Assembly: GCA_021732745.1 (NCBI GenBank)
Contig: JAKFUK010000004.1
Coordinates: 1-64,000 of the forward strand
Source of the DNA: Nevskia sp.
GTDB taxonomy: Bacteria; Pseudomonadota; Gammaproteobacteria; Nevskiales; Nevskiaceae
DNA: 64,000 nucleotides
Direction of reading: 5' to 3'
In this document: in pieces, positions 39,261-47,679 of the stretch
Layout of the letters: every line of letters starts with the position of its first letter
Position numbering within the stretch: position 1 is the first letter of the stretch
The notes under the pieces: model-generated
The model's database searches: none
Told to the model about the DNA's origin: nothing
What the model saw: the letters and a program-made list of their open reading frames with translations, nothing else
Made by a program: the position numbers and the translations under genes

Positions 39261-40517
39261 TCAGCCGCGCCGCGACAACTCCGCCGCCAACTGCTCGCGA
39301 TCCAGCTCGCCTTCCCAGCGCGCCACCACCAGTGCGGCCACGCCATTGCCGATGAAATTGGTCAATGCCCGGCATTCGCTCATGAAACGGTCGACACCGA
39401 GGATCAGCGCCATGCCGGCCACCGGAATGGTCGGAATCACCTGAAGTGTTGCCGCCAGGGTCACGAAGCCGGCCCCGGTGACGCCGGTGGCACCCTTGGA
39501 CGTCAGCATCGCCACGCCGAGCAGGGTCAGTTCCTGGGTCAGGCTCAGCTCGACATTCATCGCCTGGGCGATGAACAGCGCGGCCATGGTCATGTAGATG
39601 TTGGTGCCGTCGAGGTTGAAGGAATAGCCGGTGGGCACCACCAGACCCACCACCGGCGTCGACGCGCCGAGCTTTTCCAGCTTCTGCATCAAGCGCGGCA
39701 ACGCACTTTCCGAGGAACTGGTGCCGAGCACGATCAGCAGTTCTTCCTTGATGTAGGCCAGAAAGCGCCACAGGCTGAAACCGGTGGCACGGGCGATGAG
39801 CCCCAGCACCCCGAACACGAACAGCAGGCTGGTGGCGTAGACGCTGCCGATCAGGGCGGCGAGCGGGGCCAGCGAATCCAGCCCGTACTTGCCGATGGTG
39901 AAGGCCATGGCACCGAAAGCGCCGATCGGCGCGGCTTTCATGATGATGGCGGCGATGCCGAAGACGACCTTGGTGAAGTCGTCGATCATCCGCAGCAGCG
40001 GCTTGCCGCGTTCGCCCATTCCCGCGAGCGCGGCACCAAACAGGATGCCGAGCAGCAGCACCTGCAGGATCTCGCCGCGCGCGAAGGCACCTACAAAGGT
40101 GTCCGGGATGATGTGCAGCAGGAAATCGACGGTCGACTGACTCGCCGCGCGCGTGGTGAATTCGGCAATCGCGTTGGGATCGAGTGTTGCCGGGTCGACA
40201 TCGAAGCCGGCACCCGGCTGCACCCATTTGGCCACGGCCAGCCCGATGAACAGCGCGAAGGTCGACACGATCTCGAAGTAGATCAAGGCCTTGGCACCGA
40301 CCCGGCCGACCTTCTTCAGGTCCTGCACGCCGGCAATGCCGCTGACGATGGTGCAGAAGATGATCGGCGCGATGATCATCTTGATCAGCTTGATGAAGCC
40401 GTCACCAAGCGGCTTCATGGCGGTGGCCGACAGCGGATCGAAGTGACCGAGCAGCGCGCCGCAGACGATCGCCACCAGCACCTGCACGTAGAGCACCTGA
40501 TAGAGCGGCTGTTTCAT
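39261..40517 (-). CDS. C4-dicarboxylate:cation symporter (DctA/GltP family)
   Basis: A 418-residue inner-membrane transporter of the DAACS family. Signatures: [20 protein letters not shown], the serine-rich hairpin [34 protein letters not shown], and [11 protein letters not shown]. The pattern fits DctA (succinate/fumarate/malate) better than glutamate carriers, but the substrate is inferred. The ATG at 40517 gives the standard length. Confidence 0.92.
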   Translation of the reverse strand: MKQPLYQVLYVQVLVAIVCGALLGHFDPLSATAMKPLGDGFIKLIKMIIAPIIFCTIVSGIAGVQDLKKVGRVGAKALIYFEIVSTFALFIGLAVAKWVQPGAGFDVDPATLDPNAIAEFTTRAASQSTVDFLLHIIPDTFVGAFARGEILQVLLLGILFGAALAGMGERGKPLLRMIDDFTKVVFGIAAIIMKAAPIGAFGAMAFTIGKYGLDSLAPLAALIGSVYATSLLFVFGVLGLIARATGFSLWRFLAYIKEELLIVLGTSSSESALPRLMQKLEKLGASTPVVGLVVPTGYSFNLDGTNIYMTMAALFIAQAMNVELSLTQELTLLGVAMLTSKGATGVTGAGFVTLAATLQVIPTIPVAGMALILGVDRFMSECRALTNFIGNGVAALVVARWEGELDREQLAAELSRRG

Positions 40518-40645
40518 GGTGCGGCGGCGGACCCTGGGTTCGCGGCAGTGTGCGGGGCGGCCGTCACCCCCAGCAAGCCGCTGCGGGACAAGCGTCGGGG
40601 GCATCGCGTAAGGTTTCGCTGATCCTTTTCGACTTGAAGCCCCTC

Positions 40646-41596
40646 ATGAGCCGCTACAAATATTGCCCGCAGTGCGCCAAGCCGCTGGAACTGGCGCTGC
40701 ACGGCGAGATGCAGCGCATCGCCTGCCCGGATCGCGGCTGCGGCTTCGTGCTCTGGGACAACCCGGTGCCGGTGGTGGCGGCGATCGTCGAGCACGAGGG
40801 CGAGATCATCCTCGCCCGCAACGCCGCCTGGCCGCCGAAGATGTTCGCGCTGATCACCGGCTTTCTCGAACGCAACGACCCGCACCCGGAATCCGGCGTG
40901 CTGCGGGAAGTCGAGGAAGAGCTGGGTTTGAAAGGAAAAATCAGCGAATTCATCGGCTTCTATCCGTTCGAGCGGATGAACCAGATCATCATCGCTTACC
41001 ACGTCATCGCCGAAGGCACGGTGCGCCTGAGTGAAGAGCTGATCGAATGGAAGAAGATGCCGCTGGAGAAGATCAAGCCCTGGCCGGCCGGCACCGGCTA
41101 CGCCGTGCGTGACCTGCAAATCCGCCGCGGCTTCACACCGCCGGCTTTCGACCTGAGCATGCTGCGCAAGCCGCGCAACTGGCACGAGATCAGCGAACGC
41201 CTGCTGACGGCGGGTCAGCCGAGTGCCGAGGAGTTCCAGAGCCTGAAGGTGATCGGCGTCGACGTGGTCATCAATCTGGCGATGCCGACGTCCGACCATG
41301 CGCTGGCCGATGAAGACGAAGTCGTCGCCCGTCACGGCATGCGCTACCACCACATCCCGGTGCTGTTCGATGCCCCCACCGCCGACGATTTCGAGCGCTT
41401 CTGCGCCGCGATGGCCGCTTCGCGCGACAGCACCGTGTTCGTCCATTGCGCGGCCAACAAGCGGGTGTCGGTGTTCCTGTTCCTGTGGCGGGTGCTGACC
41501 CAGGGCGTGCCGCGCGACGTCGCCGAACGCGACCTGCTGGCGGTCTGGACGCCCGACGCCGTGTGGCCGGCATTCATCGCGGCACGTTTGGCCTGA
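40646..41596 (+). CDS. Nudix hydrolase fused to a tyrosine-phosphatase-like domain
   Basis: A 316-residue two-domain protein. Residues 1-35 hold a zinc-ribbon-like set (YCPQC, ACPDRGC). The Nudix domain follows (about 38-165), with the box GFLERNDPHPESGVLREVEE continuing ELGL; the REVEEELG core is intact, but the spacer before it is one residue longer than the consensus. The C-terminal domain (about 175-315) looks like the DUF442/PTP-like family: NWHEISERLLTAGQPS and VHCAANKRVS. That loop is C-x4-R, not the C-x5-R of true tyrosine phosphatases. Substrate unknown; an NADH-pyrophosphatase-like role for the first part is possible. Confidence 0.82.
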   Translation: MSRYKYCPQCAKPLELALHGEMQRIACPDRGCGFVLWDNPVPVVAAIVEHEGEIILARNAAWPPKMFALITGFLERNDPHPESGVLREVEEELGLKGKISEFIGFYPFERMNQIIIAYHVIAEGTVRLSEELIEWKKMPLEKIKPWPAGTGYAVRDLQIRRGFTPPAFDLSMLRKPRNWHEISERLLTAGQPSAEEFQSLKVIGVDVVINLAMPTSDHALADEDEVVARHGMRYHHIPVLFDAPTADDFERFCAAMAASRDSTVFVHCAANKRVSVFLFLWRVLTQGVPRDVAERDLLAVWTPDAVWPAFIAARLA

Positions 41597-41633
41597 GTTA
41601 CAGTCGAAGCCAGCTCATTCAACGGATTGCCCC

Positions 41634-42113
41634 ATGACTTCGCGAAGCAGGATCCGCGCATGCGCCTTCACGCTCGCACTGGCCGCCACGCTGCCGGCCG
41701 ACGCGCAATTCCTGCTCAAGGAAGGTCAGGGCCTGGCCGGGGCACCGGAAGCGGTGCCGGAAGTGCCCAAGGAAGGTGACAGCACCGCGCCGTTGCAGCA
41801 GTTGCCGGAGGTCAAGGTGGAAGGCGAACTGGACCCCTTGACCGAAGGCGATCGCAAGCGCCGCGCCCAGATCAAGGCCTTGCCGGGCTTGGGGACAGAA
41901 GAAGAACGCGAACTCAACCGGCTGGAAAAGCTGCGCGAGTGGTACGACACCCTGCCCAAGGACGCCAACAACCTCACGGCGGACCAGAAAGAGTTTCTGG
42001 AGGAGCAGAAGGAATTCGACGCCAAGCCGGTCGCCCGCCCCGGCGTGCCGACCGCCGTCGAACGCCGCAACCCGGCCGATTACCGCGATCCGATCAAGGC
42101 GGTTTCGCCCTGA
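41634..42113 (+). CDS. Secreted protein of unknown function
   Basis: A 159-residue protein with a signal peptide (residues 1-24, cleavage after ADA). The mature part is hydrophilic and Glu/Lys-rich, with a probable helical segment (about 85-125: EEERELNRLEKLREWYDTLP). No family is recognised. It ends 12 bp from the convergent adenosyltransferase gene. Confidence 0.75.
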   Translation: MTSRSRIRACAFTLALAATLPADAQFLLKEGQGLAGAPEAVPEVPKEGDSTAPLQQLPEVKVEGELDPLTEGDRKRRAQIKALPGLGTEEERELNRLEKLREWYDTLPKDANNLTADQKEFLEEQKEFDAKPVARPGVPTAVERRNPADYRDPIKAVSP

Positions 42114-42125
42114 TCGGAATGATCG

Positions 42126-42680
42126 TCAGGCCGCGTCGCTGCGCTTCCAGCTGACTTCGCTGCCGCCGTCCAGCCGCGCCAGCACCCGGCAGCAGACGAA
42201 CAGATAGTCCGACAGGCGATTGAGGTACTGCGGCACCAGATCGCTGACCGTTGCGTCATCGGCCTTCACCGACCACACCGCCCGCTCGGCCCGCCGCGCC
42301 ACGGCCCGCGCCAGATGCGCGGCTGCTGCGGACGGATTGCCGCCCGGCAGCACGAATTCCTTGAGCGGCGGCAGATCGTCGTTCAGGCGTTCGATTTCGG
42401 CGTCGATGCGGGCCAGATAGCCGGGCTTGACCAGCTCGAAGCCCGGCATCGACAGCTCGCCGCCGAGATCGAACAGTTCGTGCTGGGTCTGCGCCAGCGG
42501 CCCGCGCATGTGTTCCGGCAGCGGCTGCACCAGCAGCAGGCCGACGCAGCAGTTCAGTTCATCGACATCACCCATCGCCTGCACGCGCAGATGGGTTTTC
42601 GGCACCCGCTCGCCACTGGACAAGCCGGTGGTGCCCTTGTCACCAGTGCGGGTGACGATCTTCGAAAGCCGGTTGCCCAT
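42126..42680 (-). CDS. Cob(I)alamin adenosyltransferase, PduO type
   Basis: A 184-residue enzyme that transfers adenosyl from ATP to cob(I)alamin. The N-terminal ATP motif is TRTGDKGTTGL, and the C-terminal signature is VARRAERAVW with NRLSDYLF. It lies downstream of the btuB-like gene on the same strand, so uptake and activation of B12 are probably linked under the riboswitch. Confidence 0.93.
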   Translation of the reverse strand: MGNRLSKIVTRTGDKGTTGLSSGERVPKTHLRVQAMGDVDELNCCVGLLLVQPLPEHMRGPLAQTQHELFDLGGELSMPGFELVKPGYLARIDAEIERLNDDLPPLKEFVLPGGNPSAAAAHLARAVARRAERAVWSVKADDATVSDLVPQYLNRLSDYLFVCCRVLARLDGGSEVSWKRSDAA

Positions 42681-42704
42681 GATGCGTTCAGTCCTTTAGC
42701 CAAT

Positions 42705-42774
42705 GTAGGTCCGGATTCATCCGGACGGCACCGCTATCAATCGAAAGTGCGCGTCCGGATGAATCCGGACCTAC
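42705..42774. repeat. REP-type inverted doublet, class 2
   Basis: Two perfect 22-bp inverted arms (42705-42726 and 42753-42774). Each starts GTAGG and holds the palindrome TCCGGATTCATCCGGA. It lies between the btuB-like and adenosyltransferase genes. The GTAG head plus palindrome in inverted pairs fits REP doublets. Confidence 0.78.
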
Positions 42775-42785
42775 GGGGGTTTGTG

Positions 42786-44663
42786 TCAGCGATGTTCCCA
42801 GCGCAGCGCGCCGTAAACCGCGCGGCCAAGCTGGTTGTAGCCGGCGGCGGTCTGGTAATCGCGATCGAGCACATTCTCGACCCGCGCCGCCAGCGAAAAG
42901 CCATGCGGCAGTTTCACACCGCCGCCGAGATTCCACAGCACGTAGCCGGAATCCTTGGTCGGCCCGCCGGTTACGGGGCTTACATCGGCACGGTCCGAGG
43001 TGCCGAGCAGGTCGGTCGAGGCGTAAAAGATGCCGAAATCGCGCCGCAGCTGCGCGGTGACGCTGCGCCGGGCGCGACGCAGCAGCGACGTGTCATCCGA
43101 ACGATCCTTCGGGTTCTGGACGATGCCGGTCAGAGTGCCGGACCAGACGCCGTCGACATAGCGATAAGTCGCCTCAATCCCTGAGTTCTTGGCCCGATCG
43201 ACATTGACGGCCTGGAAGCCGAAATCGACGTCCGGATCGTTCGAGGGATCGAACTGCACGCTGATCAGGTCGCGATAACGGGTGCGGAAGGCTCGGAGAT
43301 CCCAGGTCTGATGGGCGCCCCAGCGCTGGCGGATGCCGATTTCCAGGTTCAGCGAGCGTTCCGGATCGAGATCCGGATTGCCGCCGAAGCCGAAGCGGTC
43401 GCTGGCATCCGGTGCCCGGAAGCCGCTGCCGGCGGCGGCGATCAGGCTGGTCTTGTACAGCTCGCGCCGGTAAAGGTCGTAGCCGTATTCGGCGTTCCAG
43501 GTGAAGCGGCTGCCGAAGGCATCGTGGTTCAGCAGGCTGCCGGCGAGCTGGACGTGATGATGGTCGTTGTCGTACTGCGCCTGCAGGAAGCCGTTGTAGA
43601 GGTCGATCACCTGATGGATGGTGGAACCGAAGCTCAGGGCATCAACCCGATCCTGCGACACCTGGCCGCCGAACAGCGCGCGCAGGCCCGGCAGCACGGC
43701 GATGGTGTTCTGCCAGTCGAGCATCGGCCGGATGGTGCGCACGGTGTCCGGCGAGCCGTACTGGCGGATGCGGTCTTCGCCGCGACTCAAGGTGAGCGAG
43801 GAATCCCAGTTATCGAGCAATCGGGTCGCCGCCGACAGCGCCAGCACCTGGTTGCGGAATTCCTGCGCCGTGGCGTTAAGCCCGAACGCCGGGCTGCAGG
43901 AATCATAGGTTTCCACCTTGCCCTGAGTGTTGTAGGCGCGGGCTTCGATGAGCGCGACGCCAGCATCGGCGCTGGCCTTGACGTTGACCGAGTTGTTGCG
44001 GAAGCCGCTGTCCGAGCCGCCGCCTTCGCAGGCGGAAATGCCGTCGCTACGCTGCAGCTCGGTCTGCACCGAAAAGCCGTAGGCGCCGATGCGGTTGGCG
44101 TAAGCCGCCGAACCGTCGACCGTGCCGTAGGAACCGCCGCGAATGCTGGCGTCGATCTGCTGTTTCGAGGCACTGCGGGTGATGATGTTGATGACGCCGG
44201 CAATCGCATCCGAGCCGTAGAGGGTGGAGCGCGGACCCTTGACGATCTCGATGCGCTCGATCGCGTCGGGCGACAGGTTTTGCAGGGCCGCACCGCCGGA
44301 AGTCGCCGGATTGACGCGCACGCCGTCGATCAGCACCAGGGTGTGGTTCGACTCGCCGCCGCGGATGAACGCCGAGGTCAGCTGGCCGGGGCCGCCGGTG
44401 CGGCCGATGTCGATGCCGGCGTGGAAGCGCAGCAGCTCGGAGATATCACCGGCCTGCGCGGCCAGAATCTGCGCGCGGTCGATGACGATGGTCGCCGCAC
44501 CGATCCGCGACTGCGGCTGCGGCGTACGGCTGGCGGTGACCAGCACCGGATCGAGCGCGACGGGAACGTCGGCAGCGGGTGGCGTGGCGGAAGGGGAAGG
44601 ATTCTGCTGGGCAAGGCAAAGCACAGGCGCTGCAAGGAGCGCCGCCAACAACGCGGATTTCAT
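42786..44663 (-). CDS. btuB: TonB-dependent vitamin B12 receptor (BtuB-like)
   Basis: A 625-residue outer-membrane receptor with a signal peptide (residues 1-19, CLAQ), a TonB-box-like segment (DPVLVTAS at about 38-45), a plug domain (ISELLRFHAGIDIGRTGGPG, FIRGGESNHTLVLIDGVRVN, IERIEIVKGPRSTLYGSDAI) and a 22-strand barrel ending in a terminal aromatic-poor strand (GALRWEHR). The upstream cobalamin riboswitch makes B12 or a related corrinoid the likely cargo. GGGAGAA precedes the ATG at 44663. Confidence 0.92.
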   Translation of the reverse strand: MKSALLAALLAAPVLCLAQQNPSPSATPPAADVPVALDPVLVTASRTPQPQSRIGAATIVIDRAQILAAQAGDISELLRFHAGIDIGRTGGPGQLTSAFIRGGESNHTLVLIDGVRVNPATSGGAALQNLSPDAIERIEIVKGPRSTLYGSDAIAGVINIITRSASKQQIDASIRGGSYGTVDGSAAYANRIGAYGFSVQTELQRSDGISACEGGGSDSGFRNNSVNVKASADAGVALIEARAYNTQGKVETYDSCSPAFGLNATAQEFRNQVLALSAATRLLDNWDSSLTLSRGEDRIRQYGSPDTVRTIRPMLDWQNTIAVLPGLRALFGGQVSQDRVDALSFGSTIHQVIDLYNGFLQAQYDNDHHHVQLAGSLLNHDAFGSRFTWNAEYGYDLYRRELYKTSLIAAAGSGFRAPDASDRFGFGGNPDLDPERSLNLEIGIRQRWGAHQTWDLRAFRTRYRDLISVQFDPSNDPDVDFGFQAVNVDRAKNSGIEATYRYVDGVWSGTLTGIVQNPKDRSDDTSLLRRARRSVTAQLRRDFGIFYASTDLLGTSDRADVSPVTGGPTKDSGYVLWNLGGGVKLPHGFSLAARVENVLDRDYQTAAGYNQLGRAVYGALRWEHR

Positions 44664-44737
44664 CTGGATTCTCCCGTGGCCTGCGTCCCCGCAAGCACAC
44701 TGATCGGAATACCCGCGCGCGGATGCGCGCGGACCCG

Positions 44738-44930
44738 TTCCAGGCCGGTCTCCGGACTCATGGGCGAAAGCGCGGCGACGCACTTTCCTTCGACGCCTTC
44801 CCGGATCGAGACACGATCCAGTGGCGGTGGCCGAAGCACTCCCATTCACCGTTGCGGGGGCAGTGCCGGGGTAGTCGATCGAGCGATTTCGAGCGACGCA
44901 CCGGCTTCCCGTTTAACCCTGAAACCGTGT
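44738..44930 (-). promoter_or_regulatory. Cobalamin riboswitch
   Basis: On the minus strand, in order: AACGGGAAGCCGGTG (44913-44899), CACTGCCCCCGCAACGGTGA (44865-44846), GCCACTG (44825-44819) and the B12 box AGTCCGGAGACCGGCC (44758-44743). These are the conserved blocks of the AdoCbl riboswitch family, in the right order. It precedes the btuB-like gene and should switch it off when cobalamin is plentiful. Outer limits are approximate. Confidence 0.93.
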
Positions 44931-45012
44931 CGAGCGGGGTTCAGGGCACCTGCGAACGGCAATATGGTATCGCAGCATACGATTTCGCTGTTCCTGGTTC
45001 GGTAAAAGCTGT

Positions 45013-45224
45013 TTCTCACGCAGAGAACGCGGAGATCGCAGAGAACGGCAAAAGCATTTCGCACGAAGTACACGAAGTACACGAAGTACACGAAGTACAC
45101 GAAGAAAAACATGAATGCCAGGCTTGGCTTTCCTTCGTGGTCTTCGTGTGCTTCGTGCGAACCGCCTTTCAGTTTTGCCTCGCCGTGGCTTTTCTCTGCG
45201 GTCTCCGCGTTCTCCGCGTGAGAA
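45013..45224. repeat. Dispersed inverted repeat, copy 4 (composite, with tandem repeats)
   Basis: Outer inverted ends of about 18 bp (TTCTCACGC.../...GCGTGAGAA, one mismatch). Inside is the second module (TTTCGCACGAAG at 45057; complement CTTCGTGCGAA near 45160-45170) containing 4.8 tandem copies of CACGAAGTA (45062-45104). It lies between the riboswitch and the next gene; no coding potential. Confidence 0.78.
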
Positions 45225-45279
45225 TCGCTGTCGAGGCAGCGGTTTATCATTCGCCCCCGCGCCATCCAGGAGTTCGCGC

Positions 45280-46071
45280 TTGACTGTCAGTCCCTACCTC
45301 GCCGCTGCGCTCGAAGCCGCTGAAGCCGCCGCTGCCCTGATCCGTCGCGCCTATCGCGGCCAGTTTTCGGTTGCGACCAAGGCTGATTCCAGCCCGGTCA
45401 CGGAAGTTGACATCGCCGCCGAAGCCGCAATCAAGGCGGTGCTGAAAAGCCATTTCCCGGATCACGGCTTCTATGGCGAGGAACTCGGCCGCGAAGCCGG
45501 CGACAACGAACATCTCTGGCTGATCGACCCGATCGACGGCACCAAGAGCTTCGTGCGCGGCTACCCGATGTTCTCCACGCAGATTGCGCTGATGAAGGGC
45601 GGCGAACTGATCCTCGGCGTGTCGTCCGCACCCTGCTGGGACGGCGCACTGGGCGAAGTGATCTTTGCCGAACGCGGGCAAGGCGCCTGGTGCGACAACC
45701 AGCGGCTGACGATCGCGGCCACCGACACGATCGCGAAAACCACTCTGTCGACCGGCAACCTCGCCCGTCTGGCTCGTAGCGACGCATGGTCGCGGCTAGG
45801 TGACTTGATCGGCGACGTCCACCGCATCCGCGGCTATGGCGATTTCCTGCACTACCACCTGCTGGCCTCGGGCCGCATCGACGCGGTGGTCGAGTCCGAC
45901 GTCAACATTCTCGACATCGCCGCACTGAGCGTGATCGTCGAAGAAGCGGGCGGCAGCTTCACCGACCTCGAAGGCCGCAAGCTGTCGCTCGACACCACCA
46001 GCGTGCTGGCCGCGACCAAGGCGCTGCATCCGCAGTTGCTGGCCCGGCTGGCCTGGGCCCCGCCTGTCTGA
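45280..46071 (+). CDS. Inositol-monophosphatase family phosphatase (HisN-like)
   Basis: A 263-residue Mg-dependent phosphatase: the metal ligands GEEL and DPIDGTKSF, plus DVNILDIAALSVIVEEAGG near the C-terminus. The arrangement suits the subfamily that includes HisN histidinol-phosphate phosphatase, but inositol-1-phosphate or another sugar phosphate is possible. The TTG at 45280 is chosen because CCAGGAG lies 7 bases upstream and the length then fits; the ORF open to 45115 runs into a repeat. Confidence 0.85.
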   Translation: MTVSPYLAAALEAAEAAAALIRRAYRGQFSVATKADSSPVTEVDIAAEAAIKAVLKSHFPDHGFYGEELGREAGDNEHLWLIDPIDGTKSFVRGYPMFSTQIALMKGGELILGVSSAPCWDGALGEVIFAERGQGAWCDNQRLTIAATDTIAKTTLSTGNLARLARSDAWSRLGDLIGDVHRIRGYGDFLHYHLLASGRIDAVVESDVNILDIAALSVIVEEAGGSFTDLEGRKLSLDTTSVLAATKALHPQLLARLAWAPPV

Positions 46072-46079
46072 ACCTCGCC

Positions 46080-46156
46080 GTAGGGTGGATAAGCGACAGC
46101 GCATCCACCCATGCTGACCGTCGAACTGGCGGATGCGCTTCGCTTATCCGCCCTAC
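46080..46156. repeat. REP-type inverted doublet, class 3
   Basis: Two imperfect inverted arms (about 46080-46110 and 46128-46156), with outer bases GTAGGG/GCCCTAC and the motif GGATAAGCG, then GCGCATCC. Each arm is itself palindromic. It lies 8 bp after the phosphatase gene. Confidence 0.72.
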
Positions 46157-46179
46157 CTGAATGACCCAAGGAGCATCCG

Positions 46180-46977
46180 ATGTACGACTATTCCAACAAG
46201 ACCGTCTTCGTCTCCGGCGGTACCAGCGGCATCAATCTCGGCATCGCCCATGCGTTCGCGAAGGCCGGTGCGCGGCTGGTGGTGATGTCGCGCAAGCAGG
46301 ACAAGGTCGATGCGGCCGTCGAAGCCCTCAAGGCCCACGGCGGTGAAGCCTTCGGCCACGCGGCCGATGTCCGCGATTACGCGGCCGTCGACGCCGCCTT
46401 CAAGGACACCGCGAGCCGCTTCGGCAGCATCGACGTGCTGATCTCGGGCGCGGCCGGCAACTTCCCGGCCCCGGCGATGGGCATCTCGCCGAACGGCTTC
46501 AAGTCGGTGGTCGACATCGACCTGCTCGGCACCTTCCATGTGGTGCGCGCCGCGTTTCCCTACCTGACCAAGCCGGGTGCTTCGGTGATCAACATCTCGG
46601 CGCCGCAGGCCTCGATCCCGATGGATTTCCAGATGCACGTCTGCGCCGCCAAGGCCGGTGTCGACATGGTGACCCGGGTCGCAGCGCTCGAATGGGGCGG
46701 ACTCGGCGTGCGCATCAACTCGATCTCGCCGGGGCCGATCGAAGGTACGGAAGGCATGAACCGCCTGGCCCCGAACGCCGCCGCCCACGCGCTGATCCTC
46801 AACAGCGTGCCGCTGGGCTGCTATGGCAGCACCGACGACATCGCCGAAGCCGCCATGTGGCTGTCGAGCCCGCTGGCCCGCTACATCACCGGCGTGGTGT
46901 TGCCGGTCGACGGCGGCTGGTCGCTGGGTGGCGTGTCGGCGATGAGCATGGGGCTCAAGAAGGCGATGGGCGGCTGA
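46180..46977 (+). CDS. SDR-family oxidoreductase like 2,4-dienoyl-CoA reductase
   Basis: A 265-residue short-chain dehydrogenase. The cofactor motif is GGTSGINLGIA, followed by SGAAGNF. The classical Tyr of YxxxK is absent (HVCAAK instead), and NSISPGPIEGTEGMNRL matches the 2,4-dienoyl-CoA-reductase group (DECR), where the Tyr is likewise not conserved. A role in unsaturated fatty-acid oxidation is inferred. AAGGAG precedes the ATG. Confidence 0.85.
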   Translation: MYDYSNKTVFVSGGTSGINLGIAHAFAKAGARLVVMSRKQDKVDAAVEALKAHGGEAFGHAADVRDYAAVDAAFKDTASRFGSIDVLISGAAGNFPAPAMGISPNGFKSVVDIDLLGTFHVVRAAFPYLTKPGASVINISAPQASIPMDFQMHVCAAKAGVDMVTRVAALEWGGLGVRINSISPGPIEGTEGMNRLAPNAAAHALILNSVPLGCYGSTDDIAEAAMWLSSPLARYITGVVLPVDGGWSLGGVSAMSMGLKKAMGG

Positions 46978-46986
46978 CCGCCCCGC

Positions 46987-47026
46987 TTGCCGATGCATCG
47001 AGTGCCACTTTAGTATCACTCGATGC
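46987..47026 (+). promoter_or_regulatory. Promoter and operator of the Phd/ParE-type operon
   Basis: TTGCCG (46987-46992), 18 bp, TAGTAT (47011-47016). A perfect 10-bp inverted repeat, GCATCGAGTG (46995-47004) and CACTCGATGC (47017-47026), brackets the -10 and includes the start codon. The ATG at 47023 is 7 bases after the -10, which suggests a leaderless message repressed by its own antitoxin. Confidence 0.65.
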
Positions 47027-47280
47027 GTACCGAACTGGTCACCACGCTGAAGCGGCAGGCCACCGAACTGCTATCCGAACTGGAACGGGATCGCGAACCG
47101 ATCCTGATCACCCAGCACGGCTTGCCGAGCGCTTATCTGGTCGATGTCGAAAGCTTCGAGGCCTTGCAACGGCGGATGAGCCTGCTCGAAGGCATTGCCC
47201 GAGGCGAACGCGCCGTCGATGAAGGCCGCACGGCAACCGCAGCCGAGGCACGCCTTCGCATGGCGCGATGGTTGGCGTAG
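47023..47280 (+). CDS. Phd/YefM-type antitoxin
   Basis: An 85-residue protein of the Phd/YefM family: an N-terminal DNA-binding half (TTLKRQATELLSELERDREP, ILITQHGLPSAYLVDVESFE) and a helical toxin-binding C-terminus (LLEGIARGERAVDEGRT). It overlaps the toxin gene by 13 bp. Confidence 0.87.
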   Translation: MRTELVTTLKRQATELLSELERDREPILITQHGLPSAYLVDVESFEALQRRMSLLEGIARGERAVDEGRTATAAEARLRMARWLA

Positions 47281-47606
47281 AGACCGAGGTCGTCTGGACC
47301 GATCCGGCGCTGGCCGATCTCGACGCCATCGGCGATTACATTGCGCTGGATAACCCGCAAGCCGCCCGAGGCCTGATCCAGCGGGTGTTTGCTCGTGTCG
47401 ATCAGCTCGCCGCCTTCCCGTTGAGCGGGTCGGTCCCGTCCGAACTGGGCGACTCGCGATATCGACAGCTTGTGGAGCCGCCGTGCCGCGTGCTCTACCG
47501 TCACGATCCGAAAACCCGGCGCGTCCACATTCTTCACGTGATCCGTAGCGAGCGCCTTCTGCGGGCGGACCGCCTTGCTGCGGGCGACGATCCGTCGCCG
47601 ATGTGA
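47268..47606 (+). CDS. RelE/ParE-superfamily toxin
   Basis: A 112-residue toxin: VVWTDPALADLDAIGDYIAL, then a helix pair, and the core RYRQLVEPPCRVLYRHDPKT with VHILHVIRSERLL, which is the ParE-like pattern. It may poison gyrase or cleave mRNA; the sequence does not decide. It is partnered by the overlapping upstream antitoxin. Confidence 0.87.
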   Translation: MVGVETEVVWTDPALADLDAIGDYIALDNPQAARGLIQRVFARVDQLAAFPLSGSVPSELGDSRYRQLVEPPCRVLYRHDPKTRRVHILHVIRSERLLRADRLAAGDDPSPM

Positions 47607-47679
47607 ACGCGCAGCTCGTGAGCCCCGGAATCGGCCTGTCAGCAGATTCCCGTTGCTCACGGTTTTCGTGGGTCCGCCG

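Noticed and set aside
44579..45283. Open frame across the riboswitch and repeat copy 4
   Set aside because: It translates a structured RNA element and repetitive sequence (EVHEVHEVHE) and has no ribosome-binding site.
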